NCBI GenBank assembly: GCA_017481725.1
Contig: JAFUOX010000026.1
Location: forward strand, 1-64,000
Reading direction: 5' to 3'
Length of the DNA: 64,000 bases
Source of the DNA: Kiritimatiellia bacterium
GTDB lineage: Bacteria > Verrucomicrobiota > Kiritimatiellia > RFP12 > UBA3636
Shown: piece by piece, positions 24,690 to 34,797 of the stretch
Position numbering within the stretch: the stretch's first letter is position 1
Layout of the letters: each line of letters starts with the position of its first letter
Notes under the pieces: generated by a model
The model's database searches: none
Seen by the model: only the letters and a program-made list of their open reading frames with translations
Told to the model about the DNA's origin: nothing
Position numbers and translations under genes: made by a program

Positions 24690-26682
24690 ATGGGGAAGCT
24701 TAGCATTAAGGAAGCCTTGGGCTATACTACTCAGCGTATTATGGAGTGGACTAGTGGCAAGCTAGAAGACAAAGTGAACAAAGACGGCAACAAAAAGCTA
24801 ACCGATGAGAATTATTCTTTCGCTGATAAAGAAAAGGTTAGTCAAATGGCTACTGGATTACAAGTTCTAGATGGTAAATTGTATCTTACAAATGATTCCG
24901 GAATAATTGAAGATACAGCAACAACTCTACCAGCAGGCAGCGGTTCTGGTGGTGGATCTAGTGCCACTATAACGTTGAATAATTTATTAGAATCTACAAT
25001 TCTTACAACTGCCGTTGGAGGAGAAGCGGTTTTAAGATTTAGCTTTGAATCTTCTGAAGATGATTCTGGCGGTACTGCGTATATTTACGTCGGTGGTAAT
25101 CTTAAGGGAACTTCGTCTATAATTTCCGGAGAAAATTCTATTGATGTTGGTCAATATATTGGAGAAGGAACAAATGAAGTTAAGCTTACATGCACGGATA
25201 TTTATAGTAACAGTAAGTCTCTTTCATATACTGTAAACGCTATTAGCTTACGCGTCACTTCGACATTTGATGATAGCCAAATATATTTTAGTGATATTAG
25301 TGTTCGATACATCCCATATGGTGCAATTGAAAAAACTATGCACTTTGTAGTAGATGATGTTGACACTACTGTTGTTGTTAGCGAAACCGGCAAACAACAG
25401 ACACAGCTATTAACAGGATTGTATCATGGGACGCATGTATTGAAAATTTATGCTACGGCCAATGTCAATGGCGTGGAAATTACTAGTAACGAATTGTTGT
25501 TTGATCTTATTTATATTGAGGAAGGCGTAACAACACCGATGATCGCCTCTGCATATAGTATTACTACTATTACGCAGGGTGAATTAGTCAATATCCCGTT
25601 TTTCGTGTATGACCCTTCTAATTTAGAAACTGAGATTACATTGGAAATAAAACAGGGAGACACTGTGTATTCGTCTGTTGATCGCGTAGTTGGTCGCACG
25701 AAGGAAACATGGTCTACTAGAGATGTACCGGTTGGAGATGTGTCATTTGTCATTACATATGGTGTTGTAAGTAAGATTCACACGATAAAGGTACTTGAAA
25801 ATAATATTAATGTTTCTCTAAAGGAAACTGACTTAGAGTTCCATCTTCGTGCTGCGGGTAGATCAAATAGCGATAATGATCGTGATATTTGGACTAGTGG
25901 TGATATTACTACGACATTTGAGTATATTAACTGGGAATCAACTGGTTGGGTAAGCGATGATAATGGCGACACGGCATTAAGATTGTCTGGTGATGCCAAG
26001 GCGACAATTAACTTTACTCCATTTAAAACGGACGCTAGACAGACTGGTAGAACCATTGAAATGGAATTTGCTATTCGAGATGTTAATAATCGAGAAGCTG
26101 TTGCTATTTCATGCCTTAGTGGCGGTATAGGTTTCGCTGTTACAGCGGATACGGCCAAGATGATGTCCGAGCAATCAGAGATTAGTTGTAAATATACTGA
26201 TGAGAAAAAGATTATGGTCTCATTTGTTATTGAACCCAGATCTGAGTATCGTTTGATGTCTGTGTATCTCAATGGTGTGTTGTCTAGCGTAAAGCAGTAC
26301 GTCGAAAATGACAACTTGCAGCAAACAGTTCCTGTGAATATTTCTGTAGGCTCACCTTATTGTTGTGTTGACTTATATTCAATTAGGTCTTATGACATTG
26401 CACTAACCAAGGAAGAGATACGTGATAATTACATTGCTAGTATTGCGGATATTGGTGAACAGCTAGCCGTTTTTGAAGATAATAATATTTACGATGACTT
26501 TGGTGCCTTAAGTTTTTCTAAATTACAACCTAAAATTCCTAGCTTGATTATTATTGGTGATTTGCCAACATTCAAGGGAGACAAAAAGAAAGTTACTATT
26601 GTTTATTATGACCCTCAGAATCCGTCTTTGTGCTTCGAGGCAGAAGCAACAATTGATGTACAGGGTACAAGTTCACAGTGGT
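24690..26682 (+). CDS. Giant fibre with LamG-like and CotH-like domains, exon 1
   Basis: This is the first 664 codons of a 1,980-residue virion protein split by a group I intron. The N-terminal 60 residues look like a particle-attachment segment (L-T-D-E-N-Y-S-F-A-D-K-E-K). Several Ig-like beta domains follow (residues ~90-370), then a concanavalin/LamG-like domain (about 385-590). The start of a CotH-like domain carries its signature V-Q-G-T-S-S-Q-W. Unspliced, the frame would run into the intron and stop at 26732. With exon 2 the sequence reads S-S-Q-W-Y-V-V-K-N-F-K-T, close to the Y-P-x-K-N-x-K that normally follows this motif. Confidence 0.78.
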
Positions 26683-27837
26683 CAATTTTGGCTACCGTAT
26701 TGAGAAATCAGTATGAAAAAATACTCGTCTAATTGCTGGGACACCCTAAAGACAATTAAACTACAACGTAAAGATGAAATATGCTTAGGCGTGAATGTTA
26801 TGAAAATAGAAAAAATTAATTGTATTAGAGCGAGGTTAAATCCCCTGCTCTTTTTTTAATGGGCAATCAGCAGCGAAGCCGCGAACAGCGGAACGTTCAA
26901 CGACTATTCCATTTGGAAGTACACAACAAGTTTTTGGTTGTGGAAATGGCGAGGGCTCGAAAGGGCCAAGATATAGTCTGTGCTTGGTGGAAAACATCAA
27001 GAAGAAGTAATTCTTAGCATGGGAGTAGCGTCCCAATTTATGTGTTTGATATTTCGAAAAAAAAGGAGGTGCGCGCATGGAATTTGAACATAAAAGTGGT
27101 ATATATATGTGTACTTGCAATATTAATGGCAGAAGTTATATCGGACAATCAAGCGATGTAAAATTGAGAAAATGTCAGCATTTGTCAGAGTTGCGAGGCA
27201 ATCATCATTTTAATCAACATTTGCAGAATGCGTATAACAAGTATAAGGAATATAATTTTTCATGGACTGTTCTTGAATATTGTGATGAAGATGATTTGGA
27301 TGATCGAGAAATATATTGGATAGCATATTATAATACATATAAAGATGGGTTCAATGCAAATGAAGGCGGCTCTTCTAATCGTAATTTTGAGAGAACGGAT
27401 GGGTTTAAGGAAAAGCTGTCTGTAATTTTAAAGGACGTATGGGCTACGGCAGACGATAGGCGGAAAGAATTGTCTGAAAGAATGTCTGGAGATAAGAACC
27501 CTATGTTTGGAAGGTACGGATCATTAAATCCTGCGTACGGGCAAGATCATTCTGGCGAGAAAAATGGCATGTATGGTAAGCATCATACAGAAGAAGCAAA
27601 CGAATTAAATAGACAAGCTCATTTAGGCGCGAATAATAAAATGTCAAAACCTGTTGTTTGTGTAGAAACAAATACTGTTTTTGCGTCACAAGGTGAAGCC
27701 GGAAGGATAATGAATTGTGATAGCAGCACTATAAATAAATGTTGTAAAGGTGTTAAGAAAACCGCAGGAGGATATCATTGGAGATACGCAATGCAAGAAG
27801 AAATTTTAAATCAAACACATATAGCTTAACATAACAG
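26683..27837 (+). ncRNA. Group I intron in CotH-type fibre gene
   Basis: This is a 1,155-base intron. P1 pairs exon GUGGU with intron GCUAC (near 26691-26695), with the terminal U-G at the splice site. Core segments GCTGGGACACCCTAAAG, GGGCAATCAGCAGCGAAGCC, CAACGACTAT and ATATAGTCTG (P7, near 26970) closely match the tail tube intron, so the two share ancestry. The last base is G27837. The GIY-YIG ORF sits downstream of P7 in the P9 region. Joining 26682 to 27838 keeps frame and restores a conserved motif. Confidence 0.88.
27077..27829 (+). CDS. GIY-YIG homing endonuclease (intron-encoded)
   Basis: This 250-residue enzyme lies within the fibre-gene intron. The GIY-YIG catalytic domain is N-terminal: S-G-I-Y-M-C-T, then R-S-Y-I-G-Q-S, a conserved R/K/H region, and E in D-R-E-I-Y-W-I-A-Y-Y. 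The middle has NUMOD3-type repeats (S-G-D-K-N-P-M-F-G; S-G-E-K-N-G-M-Y-G). The C-terminus carries a NUMOD1-type DNA-binding element (A-S-Q-G-E-A-G-R-I, then W-R-Y-A). It should cut intronless fibre alleles and drive intron homing. The start has GGAGGTGCGCGC before ATG. Confidence 0.9.
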   Translation: MEFEHKSGIYMCTCNINGRSYIGQSSDVKLRKCQHLSELRGNHHFNQHLQNAYNKYKEYNFSWTVLEYCDEDDLDDREIYWIAYYNTYKDGFNANEGGSSNRNFERTDGFKEKLSVILKDVWATADDRRKELSERMSGDKNPMFGRYGSLNPAYGQDHSGEKNGMYGKHHTEEANELNRQAHLGANNKMSKPVVCVETNTVFASQGEAGRIMNCDSSTINKCCKGVKKTAGGYHWRYAMQEEILNQTHIA

Positions 27838-30800
27838 ACGTTGTTAAAAACTTTAAAACCAAAACATCTGATGCACATCAAATTGCGTTGGATCAAATTG
27901 CAACTAGAGTACTATGTTTTAAGGCTGACTACGCCGAAGCAACTAGTACACATAATACTGGTACTGCAAACTATGTACATGGTTTGTATAATACAAAAAT
28001 TCCCCCACAGGAAGTAGATGAACGCGCCAGAACTACTATTTATGGACATCCTGGCGTCATTTTCCACAAAAAGGATAGTAGTTCAGAACCAGTGTTCGTA
28101 GGGAAGTACAACGTGAACCACGATAAAGGTTCAGAAGAAACTTTTGGATTTACATCAGATTATCCCGATGTTCAATCCGTAGAATTCTGTAATAACACAT
28201 CTGACGCATGTCTATTCCACGGCCAAATCCCAAGCGATTGGTCTGATGACTTCGAGTTTAGATATCCAGATGGGCACGATGATATCAGCGCGTTTAAAGA
28301 AATGCATGACTGGGTAGTTAGCACCTACCAAGTTGATGCAACTGGTGAAGCCTTGGACACAACGTATGTCGGTGTAGACGGTGATCAACACGCCCATGAT
28401 ACCGCCGAATATCGTCTTGCTAAGTTTAAAAAGGAATTTGAAGACCACTTCGACTTAGAATATGCACTCGTGTATTATGTGTACACTTTCTTTGCTCTGA
28501 TGGTTGACCAGAGAGCCAAGAACTTATTTTTAACTTCATGGGATAAAAAACACTGGTTGTGCTATTTTTATGATAACGATACTATTTACGGTATTAATAA
28601 CCAGGGTGACCTGGTCCTAGACTATTTTTATGAAGATAGAGACCAACTTGGTGATGCATATGTGTACAACGGTGCAACAAGCACACTATGGGTGAACTTT
28701 AAAGCAGCCTTCGCTGACGAAATTGCAGAAAAGTATAGAGAGCTTCGAAGCGACAATAGATTAACTAAGGCAAAGCTTACCGAAGCATATGTCACAAATC
28801 AAGCCGACAAATGGTCCATTTCTATTTACAACGAAGACTCTGATTATAAATACATCTCAATGGTGCGTTCTGATGACGATGCATCTAACCTTGGACAGGT
28901 CAGAGGTACTGGTGTAGAGCACTTGGACTATATGCTAGACAACCGCTTTGTGTATTGTGATTCAATGTGGTATGCAGGAAATTCTGCGGATTATAACTAT
29001 CCCGAGGATTATATTAGTTTGCGTATATACACTCCAGTAGATGAAAACGACAATCCAAGAACTGACTTAGTAGTTACCCCGAATGCCAATATTACAGTAA
29101 CGCCTTTCTCTAGTATGTATGTGGGCGCAAAATATAAGGCAAATGGTACCCTATTACAGGAAAGAGCAACCGCTAACGTCCCAGTGACATTCGTTCCTCC
29201 AGTTAACTCGGATACTGGTGAAGCTGAAAAATTCAACAATACTGAAACCGCTGTGTTTGGGGCATCACAAATTTCGTCACTTGGCGACCTATCTGCGCTT
29301 TATTGCGGCTCAGTTAAAGTTGCAAAAGCTAAAAAGCTAACGGAACTCATCATTGGTTCTGGTATTGAAGGCTATAAGAACGAAAATTTATGGGAGCTGG
29401 AAGTTGGTACTAATAAGCTTTTGAAAAAGGTAGATGTGCGGAATTGTCCAAAACTTGTTGATCCGCTTGGCCTCGCAAACTGCCCCAATATCCAGGAAAT
29501 CTACGCAACTGGCTCAGGCATTACAGGTCTAGAACTACCTTCTTCTGGTTACCTTAAGAAAGTTTATCTACCTGGCACTTTAACTAACTTAACAGTAACC
29601 AACCAACAGTATATCGAAGAGTTCAGCTTAGAGGGCTATGATAACCTCACAACTCTGCGTATTGAAGATACTGTTAATATCCCAGTTGAAGACATTATGC
29701 TTAACGCTCCCAACTTGAATCGTATTCGTCTAATCGACGTACAGTGGGAGGCGGAATCTGAGGCCGCGTTGGTCCAAACTATCGCAAAGTTTAAATCTTG
29801 CCTAGGACTCGATGCGAACGGCAACAACACAGATACCGCCGTTGTTACTGGCCGCGTTAAGGTCAACGAAACAGTTTCCGATGAAGTTGTAGGCGACATT
29901 TACAATAGCTTCCCGGATTTAGTTGTTGACGACGGCTCGGACGAGCTCTATATCGTAAACTATAAGGATTGGGATGGAACCATCCTATATACTGCAAGAT
30001 TGGCTGAAGGCGCAGACGCTATTGACCCAATTAATGCAGGAATTATCTCTGCTCCATTTAGAGACTCTGACGAGAATTATAGCTACGAGTTTGTTGGATG
30101 GAGTACATTGCCAACCAATGTATCCCGTCACTATCAGGTAATTGCCCAATACAAAACAATGGTAGCCGTCAATTTCGCCGTAGATGGAAACGTCATTCAC
30201 TCCGAATACGTACAATACGGCTCCAACGCAGAAGACCCAGTTGCAAACGGCACAATTGAAACCCCCACCAAGGAAGGCACAGACGATCTTCGCTATGTCT
30301 TCGATAGCTGGGATGGCTCGCTATTGAACGTGGTATTACCGAGAACTTTAAACGCCACTTTCGCAAATGTCTACCCTGTTCGCTTCTACGCAACAGACTC
30401 GTCCACAACCCCACACTATGTACAGTGGGTAAAAGATGGAAACGATGCTTACGATCCAGTTGCCGCAGGCGAATGTGACGCCCCAGAGGATATTATAACT
30501 ACCAACGTTAAAACTCTCGTCTTCTCTGCCTGGGATAACATCCCAACATCTGTCACGGCAATCTGCCAGGTTTACGCGCAGTACAACACACATTGGGCGG
30601 CAATTTTCAATAACGAATACGAAGTAGACAAGTGGAAAGTACACTATGTCATGTATATCCCCGAAGGTGAAACGGTGCCGCAACCAGATTGTGAAACTCC
30701 AACCAAGACAAGCACGGCGCAATACGATTTTACATTCTCGAGCTGGGATGGCGACTTTGAAGCAATTACTGAGACGCGCAACTACTATTCCGTTTACACG

Positions 30801-31787
30801 AACACAACTCGCCGTTACAATGTTTATTTCTATCTTGAGAACGGTGACGAGGAACCACTTCAAGTTGTAGAAAACGTCCAATACGGTGACAAGGCAACAT
30901 ACACTGGCAGTACACCCGTTAAGCCCAACGTGGATAATCCAGACGAATATGTCTTCAAAGGATGGCTGCCTGCGCCTGATTACATCGAAGGCGAAACCCA
31001 TTGCTATGCTTTGTTCAAGTTTACAGGATATCTATTCGGCAAATTGAGCGACGAAAGTGAATATGGTACCGTTGACGAACCAAACTGGGAGCTTATAGCT
31101 GCTTACTGGACAACCATCGGCAGTGATGTTGCAGCGTTCAAAGCTGGTACAATGTCTCAGGAAGACTTTGAGGCTAAATATATGATTGGTGGTCGTATGA
31201 TTATTCCTATCGAACTTTCTGACGGCACATCTACTGTTGCCGACATGGAAATCGTTGGCCACAATCACGACAATCTTGCTGACGGATCTGGCAAAGCACC
31301 GTTAACTTTCTTCTGTATTGATCTACCTGCAATTGAAAGACAGATGAACTCGGCAAGTGTTATCAATAACGGTTGGGGATCGTCTGAAATGCGCACATTT
31401 ACAAATGGTGAGCTATTTGAATCTTTCCCGGAAGAACTAAAGGCAATTATCAAACCTGTTATTAAGATTGCTGATGGTGGTACCACAAAGTCTTTGGTGG
31501 AAGTCGAAGACAGCTGTTGGCTTGCTTCCTTTGACGAGGTGGGATTTGCCTCCAGCAGCGCAAATCTTACTGGACAAGGCGAACCATATTCTGCAATATT
31601 CTCAACAAGAAATGCTAGCCGTAAAAAATATGTTGTTGATAGTGTTGATGAGGGACGTTGGTGGCTAAGGTCTTCAAATTATTCCTCAAATCCTGATAAT
31701 ATGTTTTTGCGAGTACAAACAACTGGTGCTTCTTATGGTGATATACAAACCAATGAATTCTATGTTGCATTTGGTTTTTGTATATAA
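27838..31787 (+). CDS. Giant fibre with CotH-like, LRR, InlB-like and DUF6273-like domains, exon 2
   Basis: This exon completes the 1,980-residue fibre protein; there is no true start at 27888. The CotH-like domain continues to about residue 1000. It has D-Y-A-E-A-T-S-T-H-N-T-G, a D-Q-R-A-K-N-L-F-L segment and Y-F-Y-D-N-D-T (near residue 910) that resembles the CotH kinase acidic motif. A leucine-rich region (about 1140-1300) follows. Four or five InlB B-repeat-like units (about 1365-1725) come next, each ending around F-x-x-W. The C-terminal domain (about 1745-1980) looks like DUF6273, a C-type-lectin-like fold, ending W-W-L-R-S-S ... F-Y-V-A-F-G-F-C-I. This is likely a receptor-binding adhesin. 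Wobble positions are C-richer from about 28.4 to 31.4 kb than in exon 1. Confidence 0.78.
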
Positions 31788-31830
31788 GACGGTGTAGGCT
31801 AAACGACTGACATTTAAGGAGGATACAACT

Positions 31831-33639
31831 ATGGGTAATTTTGTTCCTACGTATTCCACAGACAACATTTGGCGCGACGAAAATATGGACCAATGTCTAT
31901 CGGATGATTTAGACACGATTGAGGCGAATATTGCGGCGCTCCAGACAGGTAAAGCTAACACTACACACGCGCATTCAGAATATGCTTTGGCAAATCACGA
32001 GCACTCTGAGTATGCGCTGGAAAACCATGAGCATGACGGCTATGCGTCACAAGATCATGAGCACCTTGAATATGCCGATGCTATGCACGGGCATGATGAA
32101 TATGCTCTTGCTAACGATTTGACCGCGTTACAGGCACTGGTTGGCGATACAGCAGTTGCCGCGCAAATTGCAGCTGCAATGGCAAACATTGATATGACCG
32201 GCTATGCTACCGAGACATATGTTAACACTCAGGTTAGTGGCTTAGTGGATGCTGCGCCAGAGACTCTTAATACTCTGAACGAACTTGCGGCGGCGCTTGG
32301 CGATGATCCAAACTTTGCTACTACTATTGCTGCTCAAATTGGTGGCAAGGCGGACGTTAATCACACTCATGCCGAATATGCGGCAGCAAATCACGAACAT
32401 TCTGGATATGCTGTGTCCACGCATGAACACACCGGTTACGCAAACGCAACCCACACTCATACTGGATATGCTGCGGCGTCTGATGTAGCTGCACTGCAAA
32501 CACTTGTTGGTGATACGGCGGTGTCTACTCAGATTTCCAACGCAGTTGCTAATAAGGCAGATGCGAACCACTCTCATGGAGATCTTTATTATACCGAGAG
32601 TGAAGTTGATAGCAAGTTAGCAAATAAGGTTGATAAAGTTGCTGGTAAAGGATTGTCTACATATGACTATACTGAAGCAGACAAAAAGAAATTAACTGCA
32701 ATTAATGCAAATGCTAATGAGTCCAATTTCTTCAGTAGTTTAACAGATATTGGAATTACTACATTCCCAACTACTATGAAACTTGTTTCTGAGGCTATGC
32801 CAAAAAATAGTATGATTGTTATTGATACCAGAAGGGTTAACGGAGCCGCAACTGATTATGGCACCGAGACTATTTCTGACTGGGGCAACGATGCTAATGG
32901 TGTGGCGATTATCGTTAAGGGTGTATCTACTGCACGCATCGGCATGTTTATTCTGTATGGAACTACTGCGACTACTTCTGCAAACATTCATTATGGAAGT
33001 TATGCTCATGACGCTGATAATGTTAATTGGATAAATGTAGATGATAAATTTAAAGGTAAAGTTGATAAGGTTAAAAAATATTCCGCAGTGGACTTGAATA
33101 CCTTAACAGAATCTGGACTATATTATGTTTCAGATGAAACTACCGCGCTGCACTGCCCTGCCGGTTCCAATGGTCACATACTGGTTATGTCTGATGGTAC
33201 TCGTGTGCGTCAGGTGTTCTTCAGAGTTGGTACGGTAGATACAAATAGCTGGCAGTGGTATTCTCGTCATCTTGGTTCCGATTTGACCGCTGGTCTTGAC
33301 TCAAATGGTTGGAGCCAGTGGTGGCTATTGTCTGGCACCGAAAAGGTATGGAATGGCGGCACTGTGCTTAATTCTGAGATTAACATTGGCAGCAGATATG
33401 GTTGCCAGTCCTGGATTGTTGTGGCTCGTCTGCAAAACACTGGCGCAATGGCATCTGTGGTTATCCCTCGTCACTTCTTGACAAATGACACGGATTTATA
33501 TAAGTTCCAGATTGCTGACGAAACAGCCTATATCAGTTTCTTTATTTATTACAAGAGTGACAACGACGTTTACCTAAAGGTTGTAGACCAAACTGACAGT
33601 GAATATACAACTCTCAAGTACGTCTACCGCATGAGCTAA
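31831..33639 (+). CDS. Tail fibre with HxH repeats
   Basis: This 602-residue fibre shares its N-terminal ~30 residues (Y-S-T-D-N-I-W-R-D-E-N-M-D) with the gene at 34116. Two blocks of ten-residue repeats H-x-H-x-x-Y-A follow (residues ~45-90 and ~175-215). In other phage fibres HxH motifs form trimers that bind metal ions along the axis. Two L-V-G-D-T-A-V motifs flank helical segments. The C-terminal 300 residues are a beta-rich tip with W-S-Q-W-W-L-L. A trimeric receptor-binding fibre is likely. Confidence 0.7.
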   Translation: MGNFVPTYSTDNIWRDENMDQCLSDDLDTIEANIAALQTGKANTTHAHSEYALANHEHSEYALENHEHDGYASQDHEHLEYADAMHGHDEYALANDLTALQALVGDTAVAAQIAAAMANIDMTGYATETYVNTQVSGLVDAAPETLNTLNELAAALGDDPNFATTIAAQIGGKADVNHTHAEYAAANHEHSGYAVSTHEHTGYANATHTHTGYAAASDVAALQTLVGDTAVSTQISNAVANKADANHSHGDLYYTESEVDSKLANKVDKVAGKGLSTYDYTEADKKKLTAINANANESNFFSSLTDIGITTFPTTMKLVSEAMPKNSMIVIDTRRVNGAATDYGTETISDWGNDANGVAIIVKGVSTARIGMFILYGTTATTSANIHYGSYAHDADNVNWINVDDKFKGKVDKVKKYSAVDLNTLTESGLYYVSDETTALHCPAGSNGHILVMSDGTRVRQVFFRVGTVDTNSWQWYSRHLGSDLTAGLDSNGWSQWWLLSGTEKVWNGGTVLNSEINIGSRYGCQSWIVVARLQNTGAMASVVIPRHFLTNDTDLYKFQIADETAYISFFIYYKSDNDVYLKVVDQTDSEYTTLKYVYRMS

Positions 33640-33652
33640 GGAGGAAGATAAT

Positions 33653-34033
33653 ATGATGCAGATTGTTTTAAACGAACAGGGCTTTGTAAAGGCCTATGCT
33701 TTAGTTGGTAGCTTTGGCGCTGACGCGGTTGAAGTGGCTGAGCCTGAAAATCTTGTGGATTTTGAAGAGAACTATCGTAGCTATTGTCTTTCGGCGGATG
33801 GTGTTCTTGTTAAAAACGAGGACAAGCAGGCTGAGATCGAGGAGAAACGTGCACTGGCTGTTCTGCGTAAGGAGCGCGAAAAGGTGTGTTTCCCATATGT
33901 AAATCGTGGCGAACTATGGTATGGCCGTCTGTCTGACGAGCAGAAGGCGGAGCTCAATACATGGTATCAGGCATGGCTTGATGTTACTGAGACTAAAGTT
34001 GTACCTGAGACGCCTGAGTGGTTAACTGAATAA
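33653..34033 (+). CDS. Putative tail fibre assembly protein
   Basis: This 126-residue protein has a small N-terminal domain, a charged helix (residues ~60-80) and a C-terminus of the type C-F-P-Y-V-N-R-G-E-L-W-Y-G, then W-Y-Q-A-W-L-D-V-T, then P-E-W-L. This end is familiar from small proteins paired with fibre genes and often assigned to fibre assembly. It lies 13 bases after the HxH fibre. A chaperone role is inferred. Confidence 0.55.
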   Translation: MMQIVLNEQGFVKAYALVGSFGADAVEVAEPENLVDFEENYRSYCLSADGVLVKNEDKQAEIEEKRALAVLRKEREKVCFPYVNRGELWYGRLSDEQKAELNTWYQAWLDVTETKVVPETPEWLTE

Positions 34034-34042
34034 CGATATTGT

Positions 34043-34075
34043 GGGCAGATATGAAACGATGGTTTGCCCCTTCTC
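34043..34075 (+). terminator. Possible weak terminator
   Basis: GGGCA (34043-34047) pairs with TGCCC (34065-34069), followed by CTTCTCT. The stem is short and the T-tract poor. Confidence 0.3.
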
Positions 34076-34115
34076 TACTTAACTAACGATGAAGCCTTAA
34101 TAAGGAGGATTTTGT

Positions 34116-34736
34116 ATGTCAAATAATCCTAATTTTATCCCAACTTACTCAACTGATAATATTTGGCGTGATGAGAATATGGATCAATGCCTATCTGACG
34201 ACCTTGACGTAATTGAATCCGATATTGCGGCACTTGAAAGCGGCAAGGCAAACACAGATCATACCCACACCGGTTACGCTGCTGAAGGTCACACCCATAC
34301 TGAATATGCTTCTGAAGACCATAGTCACACTGGCTATGCTGCCGAAAGTCATAGCCATTCTGAATACGCATCCGCATCTGATTTGACGGCGTTGCAGGGA
34401 TTAGTTGGCGATGAATCTGTTGCTACTCAGATTAGCGCCGCTATTGCTAGCAAAGCAAACCAAGATCACTCGCATCTTCTAGCGGATTTGGGCGTACAAT
34501 ATGGTAGAAAGACAGTAGATTGTACTGCAAACACTGTTAGCACTGCAGCTGTAACATTTGCAAAAGCATATGCAAGCGCTCCGGTGGTAACTTTAACTGC
34601 TGGATCTTCGGCCCCTGGTGTTGTTGCAGAAGTAACTGTGTCAAATATTACTACAACTGGATTTACTATTTGTGTTTATAGAACCAATACTTCTGTGACT
34701 ACAATTCAATGGATTGCCGTTGGTAGTCCGACCTAA
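34116..34736 (+). CDS. Short HxH tail fibre
   Basis: This 206-residue fibre has the same N-terminal domain as the 31831 gene. Four H-x-H-x-x-Y-A repeats, one L-V-G-D-E-S-V-A-T-Q-I motif and a ~70-residue beta-sandwich tip (V-V-T-L-T-A-G-S ... I-Q-W-I-A-V-G) follow. It looks like a reduced paralogue with an alternative tip. Confidence 0.65.
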   Translation: MSNNPNFIPTYSTDNIWRDENMDQCLSDDLDVIESDIAALESGKANTDHTHTGYAAEGHTHTEYASEDHSHTGYAAESHSHSEYASASDLTALQGLVGDESVATQISAAIASKANQDHSHLLADLGVQYGRKTVDCTANTVSTAAVTFAKAYASAPVVTLTAGSSAPGVVAEVTVSNITTTGFTICVYRTNTSVTTIQWIAVGSPT

Positions 34737-34746
34737 TTACAACGGA

Positions 34747-34778
34747 AGCCTCCCCTGAAATAATGGGGAGGCTATTTT
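34747..34778 (+). terminator. Strong intrinsic terminator
   Basis: AGCCTCCCC and GGGGAGGCT form a perfect nine-pair stem with a nine-base loop, followed by ATTTT. Confidence 0.85.
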
Positions 34779-34797
34779 GGAATAAGGATGGTGCAAC

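Noticed and set aside
30348-31001. 217-codon antisense ORF
   Set aside because: It is a shadow of the InlB-like repeat region, without ribosome binding site and opposite to the direction of every other gene.
27888-31787. Separate gene starting with TTG at 27888
   Set aside because: There is no ribosome binding site, and the frame is open upstream to the 3' splice site at 27838, where it joins exon 1 and completes a conserved motif.
31650-31860. A complete diversity-generating retroelement next to the lectin-like domain
   Set aside because: No reverse transcriptase, template repeat or accessory gene is visible anywhere in the window.
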